The position numbers and the translations under genes are program-made. From contig NZ_CP158375.1 of the NCBI RefSeq assembly GCF_041021955.1, forward strand, positions 1,860,001-1,924,000: 64,000 bases of DNA. Direction: 5' to 3'. The DNA comes from Caulobacter sp. 73W (GTDB lineage Bacteria; Pseudomonadota; Alphaproteobacteria; Caulobacterales; Caulobacteraceae). Below, in pieces: positions 39,079 to 48,289 of the stretch (position 1 is its first letter; every line of letters starts with the position of its first letter). The notes beneath the pieces were generated by a model. It ran no database searches, was not told the DNA's origin, and was given only the letters and a program-made list of their open reading frames with translations.

Positions 39079-40824
39079 TCAGGCCGGAGCGCCGCCAGCC
39101 GGCGGCGTAGCAGGCGGTGCGGCCGGGCGCGGAGCGCCAAGCAGCTTGCCGAGCATTTCGTCACGCTTGCCGACGTCGGCGATCACGCCGCCATTGACCA
39201 CCATGATGGCGTCGGCCACGGCCAGAAGGTTCGGCTTGTGGGTAGCGAAGACGACCGTCTTGCCCGCCGACTTGAGTTTGGTGATGGCCTCCACCAGAGC
39301 TTGTTCGCCGGCAGCGTCCAGACTGGCATTCGGCTCATCCAGTACGACGAGGGCGGGCATGCGGTAAACCGCGCGGGCCAAGGCGACGCGCTGACGTTGA
39401 CCGCCCGAAAGCGTCGCGCCGACTTCGCCGATGGGCGTGTCGTAACCGTTTGGCAGACCTTGCACCATCTCGTGAACGCCAGCGAGGCTGGCGGCTTCAA
39501 TGACGTCGTTAGCCTCGTACTCGGAGAAGCGAGCGATGTTCTCGGCGATCGTACCGCTGAACAACTCAATGTCCTGCGGCAGGTAGCCGACGTGGCGGCC
39601 CAGCTGTTGAGGGTCCCATTGCTTAAGGTCGAAGCCGTCCAAGCGGATCGCGCCGGCGACCGTCGGCCAGACGCCGACCAGACCGCGCATGAGGCTGGAC
39701 TTGCCCGCGGCGCTGGGGCCGACCACGCCAAGGACCGTGCCCGGTTCGAGTACGAAGCTGGCGTTACGCAAAGTCGGCGCAGAGCCGCCTGGCGGCATGA
39801 TGGCGGCGCCCTCGACGGCCAGCCGCCCCTTGGGTTCGGGCAACGGCATCCGTTGTTCATCCTCAGGATTGTCCCGCAGGGTGACCTGCAGACGATCCCA
39901 GCTGCCGCGGGCGCTGACAAAGCCCTTCCACTGGCCCACCGCCTGCTCGATCGGCGCGAGAGCGCGGCCGACGATGATCGAAGCGGCGATCATGGAACCG
40001 GGCGAGATTTCGCCCTTGATGGCCAGATAGGCGCCGCCCCCGAGGATGATCGTCTGAACCACCTGACGGAAGAACTTGATGCCCGACATCAGGGCGCCGC
40101 CCCGATCGCTGGCCGACGCCTGCCACGAGACCTGTTCGTCGCGCTTGAGCTTCCAGCGGGCCTGCAGGCCGCCCCACATACCCATGGCCTTCATGACCTC
40201 GGAGTTCCGCAGCGTCGCGCCGACGTCGTTCTGCGCGGAGATCGCGGCTTGGTTGGCCTTCTTGATCGGCTCGTTCGTCACGCGATCATTGGCCAAGGCA
40301 AGACCGAAGATGATCAGGCCCGAGACGATCGCCAAGACGCCGAAGAACGGATGCAGGACGAAGGCGACGATGACGAAGACTGGAATCCATGGCGCGTCGC
40401 AGAACGCGATCAGACCCGCGCCCGTGAGGAAGTCACGGATCTGGTCCATGTCGCGAAATGACTGCGGCCCCATGCCCTTGCGCTTCAGGGTGGAGTCGAG
40501 CACCGCGCCGAACACCGGATCACGCACCGTGCCATCGAACTTCAGCCCGCCGCGGACCAGGACTTGAGTGCGCAACGCTTCCAGGAAGCCGTAGACGACG
40601 AACAGGAAGATGACGATCAGCGTCAGAAACAGCAGCGTCATCTCATTGCGGCTGGTCAGGACCCGGTCGTAGACCTGCAGCATGTAGAGCGGGCTGACGA
40701 GGGCCAGCACGTTGATAAAGAAGCTGAACACGACCGCGGTGACGATCGCCGGCTTGGCGGCGTCGACGGCACGGTTGAGAGCGGTCGGCTTTGCGTTAGC
40801 TTGAGGAGCGGCAGGAGCAGCCAT
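39079..40824 (-). CDS. rsaD: ABC transporter of the S-layer type I secretion system
   Basis: 581 residues of the PrtD/AprD type. A membrane domain (residues ~30-330) is followed by an ATPase with Walker A VGPSAAGKSS, Q-loop YLPQDIELFSG, signature LSGGQRQRVALARA, Walker B ALVVLDEPNASLD and the switch His in FATHKPN. The Ala/Pro-rich tail (APRPAAPPATPPAGGAPA) is unusual but harmless. No N-terminal C39 peptidase-like domain is present, as in exporters of non-cleaved RTX proteins. It energises export of RsaA and probably the other anchor-module proteins here. Its upstream spacer is 157 bases, so it likely has its own promoter. Confidence 0.94.
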   Translation of the reverse strand: MAAPAAPQANAKPTALNRAVDAAKPAIVTAVVFSFFINVLALVSPLYMLQVYDRVLTSRNEMTLLFLTLIVIFLFVVYGFLEALRTQVLVRGGLKFDGTVRDPVFGAVLDSTLKRKGMGPQSFRDMDQIRDFLTGAGLIAFCDAPWIPVFVIVAFVLHPFFGVLAIVSGLIIFGLALANDRVTNEPIKKANQAAISAQNDVGATLRNSEVMKAMGMWGGLQARWKLKRDEQVSWQASASDRGGALMSGIKFFRQVVQTIILGGGAYLAIKGEISPGSMIAASIIVGRALAPIEQAVGQWKGFVSARGSWDRLQVTLRDNPEDEQRMPLPEPKGRLAVEGAAIMPPGGSAPTLRNASFVLEPGTVLGVVGPSAAGKSSLMRGLVGVWPTVAGAIRLDGFDLKQWDPQQLGRHVGYLPQDIELFSGTIAENIARFSEYEANDVIEAASLAGVHEMVQGLPNGYDTPIGEVGATLSGGQRQRVALARAVYRMPALVVLDEPNASLDAAGEQALVEAITKLKSAGKTVVFATHKPNLLAVADAIMVVNGGVIADVGKRDEMLGKLLGAPRPAAPPATPPAGGAPA

Positions 40825-40981
40825 TCAAAGGCCCTAAAGGCGCGGCGCCGAAGCGCGGCTCTGGATCGAAGCGATCAAGGCGGGGCCTCGACCATGAAAT
40901 TGCGGCGGAATGTAAGCAAGCTCGCGCCCGCCGACTAGGCCGACGGATGCGTCCATACACGCGGACAGGTTGCGAATAACC

Positions 40982-41731
40982 TTAATTGACGCTGGCGGCA
41001 TACTGATCCCAGACCTCCAGCACGGGCCCGCGGGCCTGCACCTTGCCGGCATGCATCCAGATGGCCTCGTCGCAGAAGTCGGCCAGCAGGTTCGGCATGT
41101 GGCTGGCCACCAGGGTCACGCCCGAATTGGCGCAGACCGTACGGACACGATCGACCGCCTTGTTGATGAAGTGAGCGTCGCCGGTGGCTATCACCTCGTC
41201 GATCAACATGATGTCGCTGTGCTGCGCCGTGGCGATGGCGAAGGCCAGCCGCGCCATCATGCCGGTGGAGTAGGTGCGCACCGGCATATGCAGGAACGGG
41301 CCAAGCTCGGTGAACTCGGCCGCCTCGGCCACGGCGTCCTTCAGGTCCGCCCCGCGCAGGCCGTGGAAGCGGCCGATCAGCTGCATGTTGTCAATGCCCG
41401 ACTTGTCGACCTCCAGGCCGGCGCCCAGGCCGAGAAGGCAGCCGACCGTCCCGTTGATGTCGATCCTGCCCTTGGCCGGGGTGATGATGCCGGCGCAGGT
41501 CTTGAGCAGGGTGCTCTTGCCCGACCCGTTGCGGCCGATCAGGCCGATGCGGGTGCCGCGCGGCAGGTTCAGGGTCAGGTCGTCGATGGCCACCACGTGA
41601 TCGACGCCCACGCCCCGCCCATACCGGCCGAAGCTGAGTGCGTGCGCCGCATTGGCGAAGGCTGACTGCTGGCGGTTCGAGATCACGACCGGATAGGCCA
41701 CGGTCACGCCGTCGAGGGTGATGTGGGCCAT
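40982..41731 (-). CDS. wzt: O-antigen ABC exporter, ATPase subunit
   Basis: 249 residues with Walker A IGRNGSGKSTLLKTCAG, LLGLGAGLEVDKSG (family motif), signature region YSTGMMARLAFAIATAQHSD and Walker B IMLIDEVIATGD. It lacks the C-terminal carbohydrate-binding domain of long Wzt proteins, so export need not be coupled to end-cap recognition. It pairs with the permease gene four bases upstream. Lying next to the S-layer exporter and the perosamine genes, it most likely moves the S-layer-binding polysaccharide to the periplasm. Confidence 0.88.
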   Translation of the reverse strand: MAHITLDGVTVAYPVVISNRQQSAFANAAHALSFGRYGRGVGVDHVVAIDDLTLNLPRGTRIGLIGRNGSGKSTLLKTCAGIITPAKGRIDINGTVGCLLGLGAGLEVDKSGIDNMQLIGRFHGLRGADLKDAVAEAAEFTELGPFLHMPVRTYSTGMMARLAFAIATAQHSDIMLIDEVIATGDAHFINKAVDRVRTVCANSGVTLVASHMPNLLADFCDEAIWMHAGKVQARGPVLEVWDQYAASVN

Positions 41732-41734
41732 GGG

Positions 41735-42517
41735 CTAGATCCAGTAGCTGATGGTCGAACGGGTGCGCCCGAAGACGATCACCCCCGCGACGAGGCTGGT
41801 CACGGCGATCGCCCCGGCGATAATCCAGTTATGCGGTTCGATCTGCCCGCCGGACAGGGGCGTACGCACCACCTCCAGCAGATGATAGAATGGATTGATC
41901 TGCAGCAGCCACTGGGCCTTCTGCTCCGGCGTCGGCGTCCAGAACACGGGCGATAGCACGAACATCAGGTTCATCCCCGCCGCCAGAGCCGGCGCGATAT
42001 CGCGATAGCGAGCGCTCAGCGGCGCCAGCAGAAGGGTGATCCCCAGACCGAACAGCATGACGATCGCCAGGCCTGGAATCGCCAGGAGCATGCTGGGCTC
42101 GAACGCCGGACGCACGATCAGCAGCACGACGACATAGACCAGCAGCATGTGGAGGAACATCACGAACGAGGCGACGATCGAGCGCACGATGTAGATCGGC
42201 ATCGGCAGCGGATAGCTTTCGATGAAGCCCTTGGCCCGCAACAGCGCCGTCGATCCGTCCAGCAGCAAGGACGACAGCAGGCTCCAAACCGGCATGCTGG
42301 CGGAAAGATAAAGCAGATAGCGCCAATGGTCGCCGCCCGCCGCGAACAGGCTCTTATGCAGGATATAGAGACCGGCCACGAAGGCGGCCTGCGCGAGCAC
42401 GATCCAGAGCGGGCCGAGCGCGGTGCGCCGATAGCGCGCCAGGACGTCGTCCATGGCGATCGCCCACCAGACGTCCCAGGCGCTGAGAGCGCGAAACAGC
42501 TCCTTCAGGTTCGTCAT
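41735..42517 (-). CDS. wzm: O-antigen ABC exporter, permease subunit (ABC-2 type)
   Basis: 260 residues with six membrane helices. N-terminal MDDVLARYRRTALGPLWIVL and C-terminal SPVFWTPTPEQ and NPFYHLLEVVRTPL are typical of Wzm/TagG permeases. It forms the membrane channel with the ATPase encoded just downstream. It could export either the O-antigen or another polysaccharide; the perosamine genes nearby favour the O-antigen. Confidence 0.9.
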   Translation of the reverse strand: MTNLKELFRALSAWDVWWAIAMDDVLARYRRTALGPLWIVLAQAAFVAGLYILHKSLFAAGGDHWRYLLYLSASMPVWSLLSSLLLDGSTALLRAKGFIESYPLPMPIYIVRSIVASFVMFLHMLLVYVVVLLIVRPAFEPSMLLAIPGLAIVMLFGLGITLLLAPLSARYRDIAPALAAGMNLMFVLSPVFWTPTPEQKAQWLLQINPFYHLLEVVRTPLSGGQIEPHNWIIAGAIAVTSLVAGVIVFGRTRSTISYWI

Positions 42518-42684
42518 GAAGTCTAGGCTATCCGGTCGGCGCGGCCGAGCGCGTCAGGCGAGGCATCTATAGTAGTTACGCAACTTCGCCAAGGCTCGAA
42601 GACGCGGGCTGTCACTTCTGCGACATTTCGCCGGTCGTAATAGAGGGAGCCGCGCGAAGGGCCAAGCCCTGTCGACGCAGGACG

Positions 42685-44100
42685 TCACCCGCCGTGGTGG
42701 TAATCGTAGACGGCGTGCGAGTGTCCGACGACGCTGATTGAGCTGCCGTCATCGAAGTTGAAGGTCACGCTGGCGACATTCGACCAGTCGGCCGACGTAT
42801 CCATCAGCGAGGCGTCGTAGAGCACCACGGCCGAGCCGGTCACGACGATTTCGACCTTCGAGGTGTGAGCAACGAAGAAGTCGAAAATCTGCTTTGCGAC
42901 CGCGGCCTGATCCAGAACCGGCGACGATTCCGGCTGCGGCGCAGCAGGAACAGGGTGAGAAGGCGCATCGCCCGATCCGCCTGCGGGCGGCGGAGCGCCA
43001 GGACCTTCGTTCTCCGAAGACGGTCCTTGAGGCTGGACGACAGCTGTGTTGATCACATCGCCCTTGGCGATGAACTTGGCCAGAATGTCGGGGAGGCTCC
43101 CCTGGTGCACCGTCACGCCGGCCAGTTCGCCGCGCGCAAGGTTCTGAACCACGCGGATAGCCGACACTTCGGGAACATCAGCAGCGCGCAGATCGATTTC
43201 CAACTGCCAACGTTCGATCACCGGCGCATGCAGACCTGCATTCGACTGGTTCACGACCGGGGCGCTGACCTGCAGAGTGGTGGGAGCCCTCACCCCACCA
43301 AACGAAGCCAAGACGACCGGGGCCGAAGGCAGATCGGCCAGGACGGCGGTCAACGCCAGCAGGCTTTTGATGGTCGGGTCGGCGGGATTGAAGTTGAACT
43401 CGGTCTGAGCGGCCTCCGCCACCGCACCGATGACAGGAGCCGAAGGTCCGACCTCCCGCTCCAAGGATGTCGACATAGCGACCGCAGGGTCGCCCGGAGC
43501 CGAGGTCGCCGCAAGCGCGCCGTCGCGCTGCAGGATCAGCATGGCGCTGGTCAGGATGGCAATGGCCTGAGCGCCGTCGATCTTGATCGTGCCTTCGCCG
43601 GGCGTGCTGACGACCGTCGTCGGCGTCGAAGTCGTGGCGAGAAGGGCTCGGCGGGTGTCGGCCTTGCCAGACCCATCGTCCGCCTTGGCTTCGCCCGTCT
43701 TGAAGAAGGCAGTGCCGACAATGGCGATCAGGATCGCCGCCGGGTGCAAGAAGACGTTGTTGTTGGCGGCTTTGCGCGTCTGGACCAGCGGGTGCCGGTC
43801 GAGCAGGTTGCGCACCAGGGCCTGGAAGTTCAGACCCTGCGCCACGCCGTCATAGGCGGGCGAGGAAACGATGTAGTGACCGTCGATACGCGCGAAGTGG
43901 ATGACCACCTCGCCATCGTCGGCGCGACAGAAGACGAACCATGGCTCGCCCTCGTCGGAAATCCCGCGATCGGTCTCGATCCGCAGGCCAGCCTGGATCA
44001 AGGCGCTCTCGACCCGATAGAACTCGGCGATCTCCGCCTGAGTCCAGTCCTCCGGCAAAGCCGCGGGCCGACGAAACAGATTGATGACCTGTGCGACCAT
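42685..44100 (-). CDS. unrecognised conserved-looking protein of the S-layer locus
   Basis: 471 residues. The N-terminal ~110 are a soluble domain: FYRVESALIQAGLRIETDRG, EPWFVFCRADDGEVVIHFARIDGHYIVSSP. A possible membrane segment follows (FLHPAAILIAIVGTAFF, ~120-136). The middle is low-complexity and Ala/Thr/Pro-rich. The C-terminus has FDFFVAHTSKVEIVVTGSAVVLYDASL and ends HSHAVYDYHHGG, which may bind metal. I know similar N-terminal domains beside RTX or type I secretion genes in alphaproteobacteria, but no function. It is 34 bases downstream of a small XRE regulator gene and probably co-transcribed with it. Confidence 0.65.
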   Translation of the reverse strand: MVAQVINLFRRPAALPEDWTQAEIAEFYRVESALIQAGLRIETDRGISDEGEPWFVFCRADDGEVVIHFARIDGHYIVSSPAYDGVAQGLNFQALVRNLLDRHPLVQTRKAANNNVFLHPAAILIAIVGTAFFKTGEAKADDGSGKADTRRALLATTSTPTTVVSTPGEGTIKIDGAQAIAILTSAMLILQRDGALAATSAPGDPAVAMSTSLEREVGPSAPVIGAVAEAAQTEFNFNPADPTIKSLLALTAVLADLPSAPVVLASFGGVRAPTTLQVSAPVVNQSNAGLHAPVIERWQLEIDLRAADVPEVSAIRVVQNLARGELAGVTVHQGSLPDILAKFIAKGDVINTAVVQPQGPSSENEGPGAPPPAGGSGDAPSHPVPAAPQPESSPVLDQAAVAKQIFDFFVAHTSKVEIVVTGSAVVLYDASLMDTSADWSNVASVTFNFDDGSSISVVGHSHAVYDYHHGG

Positions 44101-44134
44101 GCGCGGAGGCGATCCTTAAACCAGCAAAAACCGG

Positions 44135-44431
44135 TTAGGCTTCAAAAAGGATCCCATAGGTTATCGGATCGTAAAAGCGAAGTAACTCGCGCACGAAATC
44201 GCGAGACTCCACGTTCAGCGCTTCAGCCCAGTCCCGATAACGATCCGGCGGGATGCGGCCACGGCCGGTCTCGAGCTGCGAGATGAAGGTGTAGTAGTCA
44301 GCGCCGACCAGAGCCGCCAGCTGACGCTGGGACAGACCCGCCGCTTCGCGCTGCGCCTTGAGCCAACGACCACCCTCTTTGCGCAGGTCCTGCGCCTCGG
44401 TGGTGTTTAGACGTTGCGGATTGCCGTACAT
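44135..44431 (-). CDS. small XRE-family DNA-binding protein
   Basis: 98 residues with a helix-turn-helix (LKAQREAAGLSQRQLAALVGADYYTFISQLETGRG, residues ~24-60) followed by IPPDRYRDWAEALNVESRDFVRELLRFYDP. It most likely regulates the gene downstream, the S-layer genes nearby, or itself. The 187-base upstream region contains a 10-base C-run about 115 bases before its start. Confidence 0.82.
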   Translation of the reverse strand: MYGNPQRLNTTEAQDLRKEGGRWLKAQREAAGLSQRQLAALVGADYYTFISQLETGRGRIPPDRYRDWAEALNVESRDFVRELLRFYDPITYGILFEA

Positions 44432-44546
44432 GGCCGGAACCTCGCCCCCATGCCGGCCGAAACCGACAGACAGATTGATGAATTGCCCCGTTTCTTAACG
44501 CATAAACGGAGAGGGTTCAAGCGGCGCTTAATATGACTTTGCTGTA

Positions 44547-44556
44547 CCCCCCCCCC
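44547..44556. repeat. homopolymeric C10 tract upstream of the XRE gene
   Basis: Ten consecutive C on the + strand (G on the coding strand), ending in CCCGCCCACGGGG. It lies between the methyltransferase stop (44618) and the XRE start (44431). Tracts of this length can change by slippage, and here it could alter promoter spacing. It may also have been misread in sequencing. Confidence 0.7.
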
Positions 44557-44617
44557 GCCCACGGGGCGACCGGCCGCGCGTCGGGGAGGAAGAAAGAGGG
44601 TGGGGGACTGAAACCGG

Positions 44618-46150
44618 TTAGACGATGCCTAGCGTCTTCCAGATGACCGATTTGCTGAGGAGAGCAGTGGTAAACTGCGTGACCAAGTACGCCGTTGCAT
44701 CCTTACGCGAAGTGAGCGGCTTTGCCTCCTTCTGGATAGCGCGCCCCCGGGCCGAGAGCTTCTCATAGACATACTCGGCTGCATCTTCGGCCGACTTACC
44801 GCGACCTGCGAGCATCGCGCCGGCCGCGAAAAGGTCGTTGCCCGTCACCGCAAACCCAGTTCGCGCAGCAGAAGCCACCAAGACGCCGAGGCTAACGCCG
44901 TCGTAAGCCGCCTCTACAATAGCGGTATTGATAGGCCTGACCGCCTTTGGGTCAGGTTTGGCGCTAAGAACGCTAACCTGTCTTGAATGCACCAGAAGGG
45001 TCAATGCTTGGGTAAGTCGTCCGCGATCGATACCAGGATCCAACTGCAGGAGCTCATCGAATCCTGCGGCCCCCTTGGCCAAGCGATCAAAGATGGGATT
45101 GTAGATTTCGGGGGCTCCGCCGATTTCACCCAGCGGGCTATTGAATTTTAAGCGAACCTCATCCCGCGGCACGGCGAGCGCGAAGCTCCACTGAAGGAAA
45201 CGGTTCAGCTGTTCACTGGAAGTTACGGTGTTGACACCGCGGCCATAGATATCCCGTCGGAACGCCTTGTTGTTAGCGTAGTCTCGCAGCAGCTCCTGCC
45301 AAACCCGATCGTCCGGGGCGACCTGCCCGATAAGCGCGGGCAAGCCAGGCGGAACCGCCGCCACATCTATATTCTCCGGCAGGGTTGCCGAAGCCATGTA
45401 TTCAAGCCGCGCGCCGGACATCTGGCGGGCGACTTCATCGACGTAGAACGGTTGCCAATTCTCGTTGAGAAATTCATGCGCGAAGTATGCAGGCGGCTGA
45501 GATCTGATCATCTTTAGCCGCGAGGCCAGCGAAGGATTGGTCGCATAGTAGGCGGCGCCCGCGTTCTCGAGCATGTCTGAAAGTTCGAGGAACTTGGGAA
45601 CTTGGCGGTCGGACCGGCCAGGAAACCGCAGAAGGTGTTGGCGCGCCAAATGGCGGAACGGAGCAGTTCCAGCCCATCCGGGAAGAGCATTGTACGAGAT
45701 GTAGACCAGCCCCCCCGGCTTCAGGGTGCGATCAATAAAGGCGACAATCTCACGGCGATTGTCCTCCGAGACCCACGAGTAGATGCCGTGCAGCGTTATG
45801 AAGTCGAACTTCGGCAAAGCCGAAGCATTTTCAATCGCTTGAGCAAAGCTCCAATCTTCGAAGACGACATTCGTGAGCCCCGCCTGCTCCGCCAGGCGGC
45901 GAGCATTGGCTGTCTGGCCAGGGTTGAAATCGAACCCCCAGAAGCGGCTGTCCGGGTGCCCCGCCGCAATCAGGTTTAGGGATACGCCCTGACCGCTACC
46001 GAGTTCGCAGTACGCGAAAGGCTTGGTTACATCCGGCGCACGGTAACCCGTGACGTTCGCCGTGAATGCGATGTGCGTCGGAGAGAGCTCCGAGTGGAAG
46101 TGGGACGTGTACTGAACGTCCGTCGTGTAGCCTTCGCTCCAGCTGCTCAT
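44618..46150 (-). CDS. SAM-dependent methyltransferase with regulatory domain, next to rsaA
   Basis: 510 residues. The N-terminal ~200 form a class I methyltransferase with the SAM motif CELGSGQGVSLNLIA, acidic FWGFDFNPGQ and LHGIYSWVSEDNR. The region ~215-300 resembles the methyltransferase regulatory domain (PF10119 type), and the C-terminal ~180 are helical and unrecognised. The gene lies directly downstream of rsaA on the same strand, past a strong terminator. Possible targets are the O-antigen or S-layer protein, but nothing in the sequence decides. Its base composition is less GC-rich than that of its neighbours. Confidence 0.78.
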   Translation of the reverse strand: MSSWSEGYTTDVQYTSHFHSELSPTHIAFTANVTGYRAPDVTKPFAYCELGSGQGVSLNLIAAGHPDSRFWGFDFNPGQTANARRLAEQAGLTNVVFEDWSFAQAIENASALPKFDFITLHGIYSWVSEDNRREIVAFIDRTLKPGGLVYISYNALPGWAGTAPFRHLARQHLLRFPGRSDRQVPKFLELSDMLENAGAAYYATNPSLASRLKMIRSQPPAYFAHEFLNENWQPFYVDEVARQMSGARLEYMASATLPENIDVAAVPPGLPALIGQVAPDDRVWQELLRDYANNKAFRRDIYGRGVNTVTSSEQLNRFLQWSFALAVPRDEVRLKFNSPLGEIGGAPEIYNPIFDRLAKGAAGFDELLQLDPGIDRGRLTQALTLLVHSRQVSVLSAKPDPKAVRPINTAIVEAAYDGVSLGVLVASAARTGFAVTGNDLFAAGAMLAGRGKSAEDAAEYVYEKLSARGRAIQKEAKPLTSRKDATAYLVTQFTTALLSKSVIWKTLGIV

Positions 46151-46196
46151 TTGGCTCCGCTCATCTAATGACCCGGAGCCTTGCTAACCTAGATTC

Positions 46197-46230
46197 AGAA
46201 AAAAGAAAGCCGGCCCGAAGGCCGGCTTTC
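46197..46230 (-). terminator. strong Rho-independent terminator of rsaA
   Basis: An 11-bp perfect stem (46205-46215 with 46220-46230). On the minus strand the loop reads TTCG closed by C-G, the very stable UUCG tetraloop, followed by six T (46199-46204). It starts 26 bases past the rsaA stop and should end most rsaA transcripts before the methyltransferase. Confidence 0.93.
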
Positions 46231-46255
46231 CGTAGCTCTCAACTACTTCGAAGTC

Positions 46256-48289
46256 TTAGTAGACGTCGAAGGTGTTGTTGGCACCACCCGTGACACCGGT
46301 CACGCCGGTCAGCTGGACCAGGGTCTTCTGGTTGCCCGCATCTTCAGCGAAGATGTAGGAATGCGAACCGAAGGTGAACACGGTCCATTCGCCAGCGCCG
46401 ACCTGAGCGTCGATGCCGGTGCCCGCTTGTTCGATGTAGGCCTTCAGGTCCGAAACACCGATCACGTTCGTGGCGGCCTTGTAGGTGCCCGTCACGTCGA
46501 TCTTGTCCGAGCCACGCGAGAAGTCGGTGATCTGCGTGAAGGTCTTCAGCGCCGTGCCGTCCCAGCTGTAGTTGGCGGCAACGGTGGCGTCGCCCAGAAC
46601 CACGGTGTCAGCACCGCCGCCCAGGGTGATCGTCGCGCTGTTGACCGAACCAGCCGTCAGGTTCAGCACGTCGGCGCTAGCCGTCAGCTTCACCGTGTCC
46701 AGGCCGTCTGCGCCAGAAGCGGTGACGTAGGTGATCAGGGTCGAAGCGCCCAGGGTGGAAGCGTCGATGGTGTGGCTGACGTCGCCCGCGCCGTTGAACA
46801 CGACGGTGTTGGCGGCGATTTCGCTCGTGCCAGTCAGCTTCAGAACGTCAGCGCTGACGGTGATGCCCGTCGCGATGGTGCTGTTCTTAGAAGCGGTCAG
46901 GTTCACGGTGTCGCTGACACCGCCGATGACCAGAGCGCCAACCGAGCCGCTGACGGTCACGGTGGCGTCGTCAGCGTTGGCGTAGGTGAAGGTCGCAGCG
47001 CCAGCAGCCTTGCTGCCGACGTTCACGCCTTCGACGATGCCCGTCACGTTGATGGCTTGCGCCGCGCCGGCTTGCCAGATGGCAGCCGTGCCGCCCGAAG
47101 CAGCCTTAAAGTTGTCAGCAGCCACGTCCACGCCAGCGGCGGTCGCGGTCAGCTCGATGGTTTCGAAAGCCGAAACCTTCGTCAGAGCGGCGGTGGTGTC
47201 CGCAGCCAGCGACAGCTTCAGGGTGTCGTTGCCGTCGCCGCCGTTGAAGGTGGTGACAGCAGCGCCTTGGGTGTAGGTCGCGGTCACGGTGTCGTTGCCG
47301 GCACCAGCGTTGATCGTGGTAGCACCCGTACCAGCGCCACCGGTGACGGCGGCGTTGAACGTGTCGTTGCCAGCGCCCAGGTCGACCGTGGTGGTAAGAG
47401 CCGCGGCGCTCGCGTCGATCTTGGCAGTCACCGAGTCAGCGCCATTGCCGAGCGAGATGGTGACGTCAGCGGCAGCGGCTTGGATCGTGCCGGTGACGGT
47501 GTCGTTCTGGCCGGTGCCGGTGTAGCTGCCGTCCGCGGCGATTGCCTTGGTTTCGCCCGGGGTGCCAGCGCCGCCGTCACCGCCGCCGTTGTCGACGTAG
47601 GTGTTCAGGTCAACGTTGTAGTTGGCCTTCGCGTCCGGAGCCAGGTCCAGGTAGAAGTTGTTCAGGCCGTTCGAGTAGATGCCGACTTGGGCCTTCGTGG
47701 CTTCAGCCATGATGTAACCGACGACAGCGGCCTTGGCGGCCAGGTCGCGGTCAGCGGCGGTGATGCCGGCTTGAGCGACGACGGCGTCGAAGTAAGCCTT
47801 ACGGCCGGCGATGTTGGCGATCGCGGCGTTCACATCGATCTTCGCGGCGGTCGCTTGAGCGTTGCCGATGATGCGGTTGTAGGCGACAGCGACGGTGTCG
47901 GCGAACGACAGACCACCGAAGGTGGCCAGGAAGTTCGTGCGGCCTTCACCAACGACGCCCAGGTTGATGGCGAAGTTGATGTAGCGGTTTTCCAGGTTGA
48001 ACGCCTGGTAAGCCGGGTCGTTCAGGTCCGAGGTGTTGGTCGCGCTGTTGACCAGGTAGTCGAAGCCGGCCGAGGTCGGGATCTTGCCCGTGAAGAACTG
48101 GTAGGACAGAGCGGCGACCGAGGTCGTGCTTTGAGCTTGGCCGATGATGTAGGCGTAAGCCTGGTCGTCGGTGATGACGCCGTTCTGCGAACGGATGGCC
48201 AGGTCTTGCAGGATCAGGGACTGAGCCGTCGACGGCGTCAGGCGGGTGATCGCGGTGTAGGCCGCTTCGAGTTGGGCGATGGTCGCCAT
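46256..48289 (-). CDS. rsaA: S-layer protein, RsaA-like, with N-terminal anchor module and RTX-type body
   Basis: 677 residues from ATG 48289, chosen for the ribosome site CTGGAGGA; the longer in-frame extension lacks one. No Sec signal and no cysteine. Residues 1-~230 are the LPS-anchor module (YQFFTGKIPTSAG, LENRYINFAINLGVVGEG, AAVVGYIMAEA). A Gly-rich linker follows. The body is a Thr/Ala/Val-rich beta domain with degenerate RTX repeats (GAGNDTFNA, GAGNDTVTA, GGDGNDTLK, GGGADTVVL). Near the end ITDFSRGSDKIDV and the terminal FDVY fit a type I secretion signal. C. crescentus RsaA has 1026 residues, so this is a compact form. Only the anchor resembles it closely. Confidence 0.9.
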   Translation of the reverse strand: MATIAQLEAAYTAITRLTPSTAQSLILQDLAIRSQNGVITDDQAYAYIIGQAQSTTSVAALSYQFFTGKIPTSAGFDYLVNSATNTSDLNDPAYQAFNLENRYINFAINLGVVGEGRTNFLATFGGLSFADTVAVAYNRIIGNAQATAAKIDVNAAIANIAGRKAYFDAVVAQAGITAADRDLAAKAAVVGYIMAEATKAQVGIYSNGLNNFYLDLAPDAKANYNVDLNTYVDNGGGDGGAGTPGETKAIAADGSYTGTGQNDTVTGTIQAAAADVTISLGNGADSVTAKIDASAAALTTTVDLGAGNDTFNAAVTGGAGTGATTINAGAGNDTVTATYTQGAAVTTFNGGDGNDTLKLSLAADTTAALTKVSAFETIELTATAAGVDVAADNFKAASGGTAAIWQAGAAQAINVTGIVEGVNVGSKAAGAATFTYANADDATVTVSGSVGALVIGGVSDTVNLTASKNSTIATGITVSADVLKLTGTSEIAANTVVFNGAGDVSHTIDASTLGASTLITYVTASGADGLDTVKLTASADVLNLTAGSVNSATITLGGGADTVVLGDATVAANYSWDGTALKTFTQITDFSRGSDKIDVTGTYKAATNVIGVSDLKAYIEQAGTGIDAQVGAGEWTVFTFGSHSYIFAEDAGNQKTLVQLTGVTGVTGGANNTFDVY

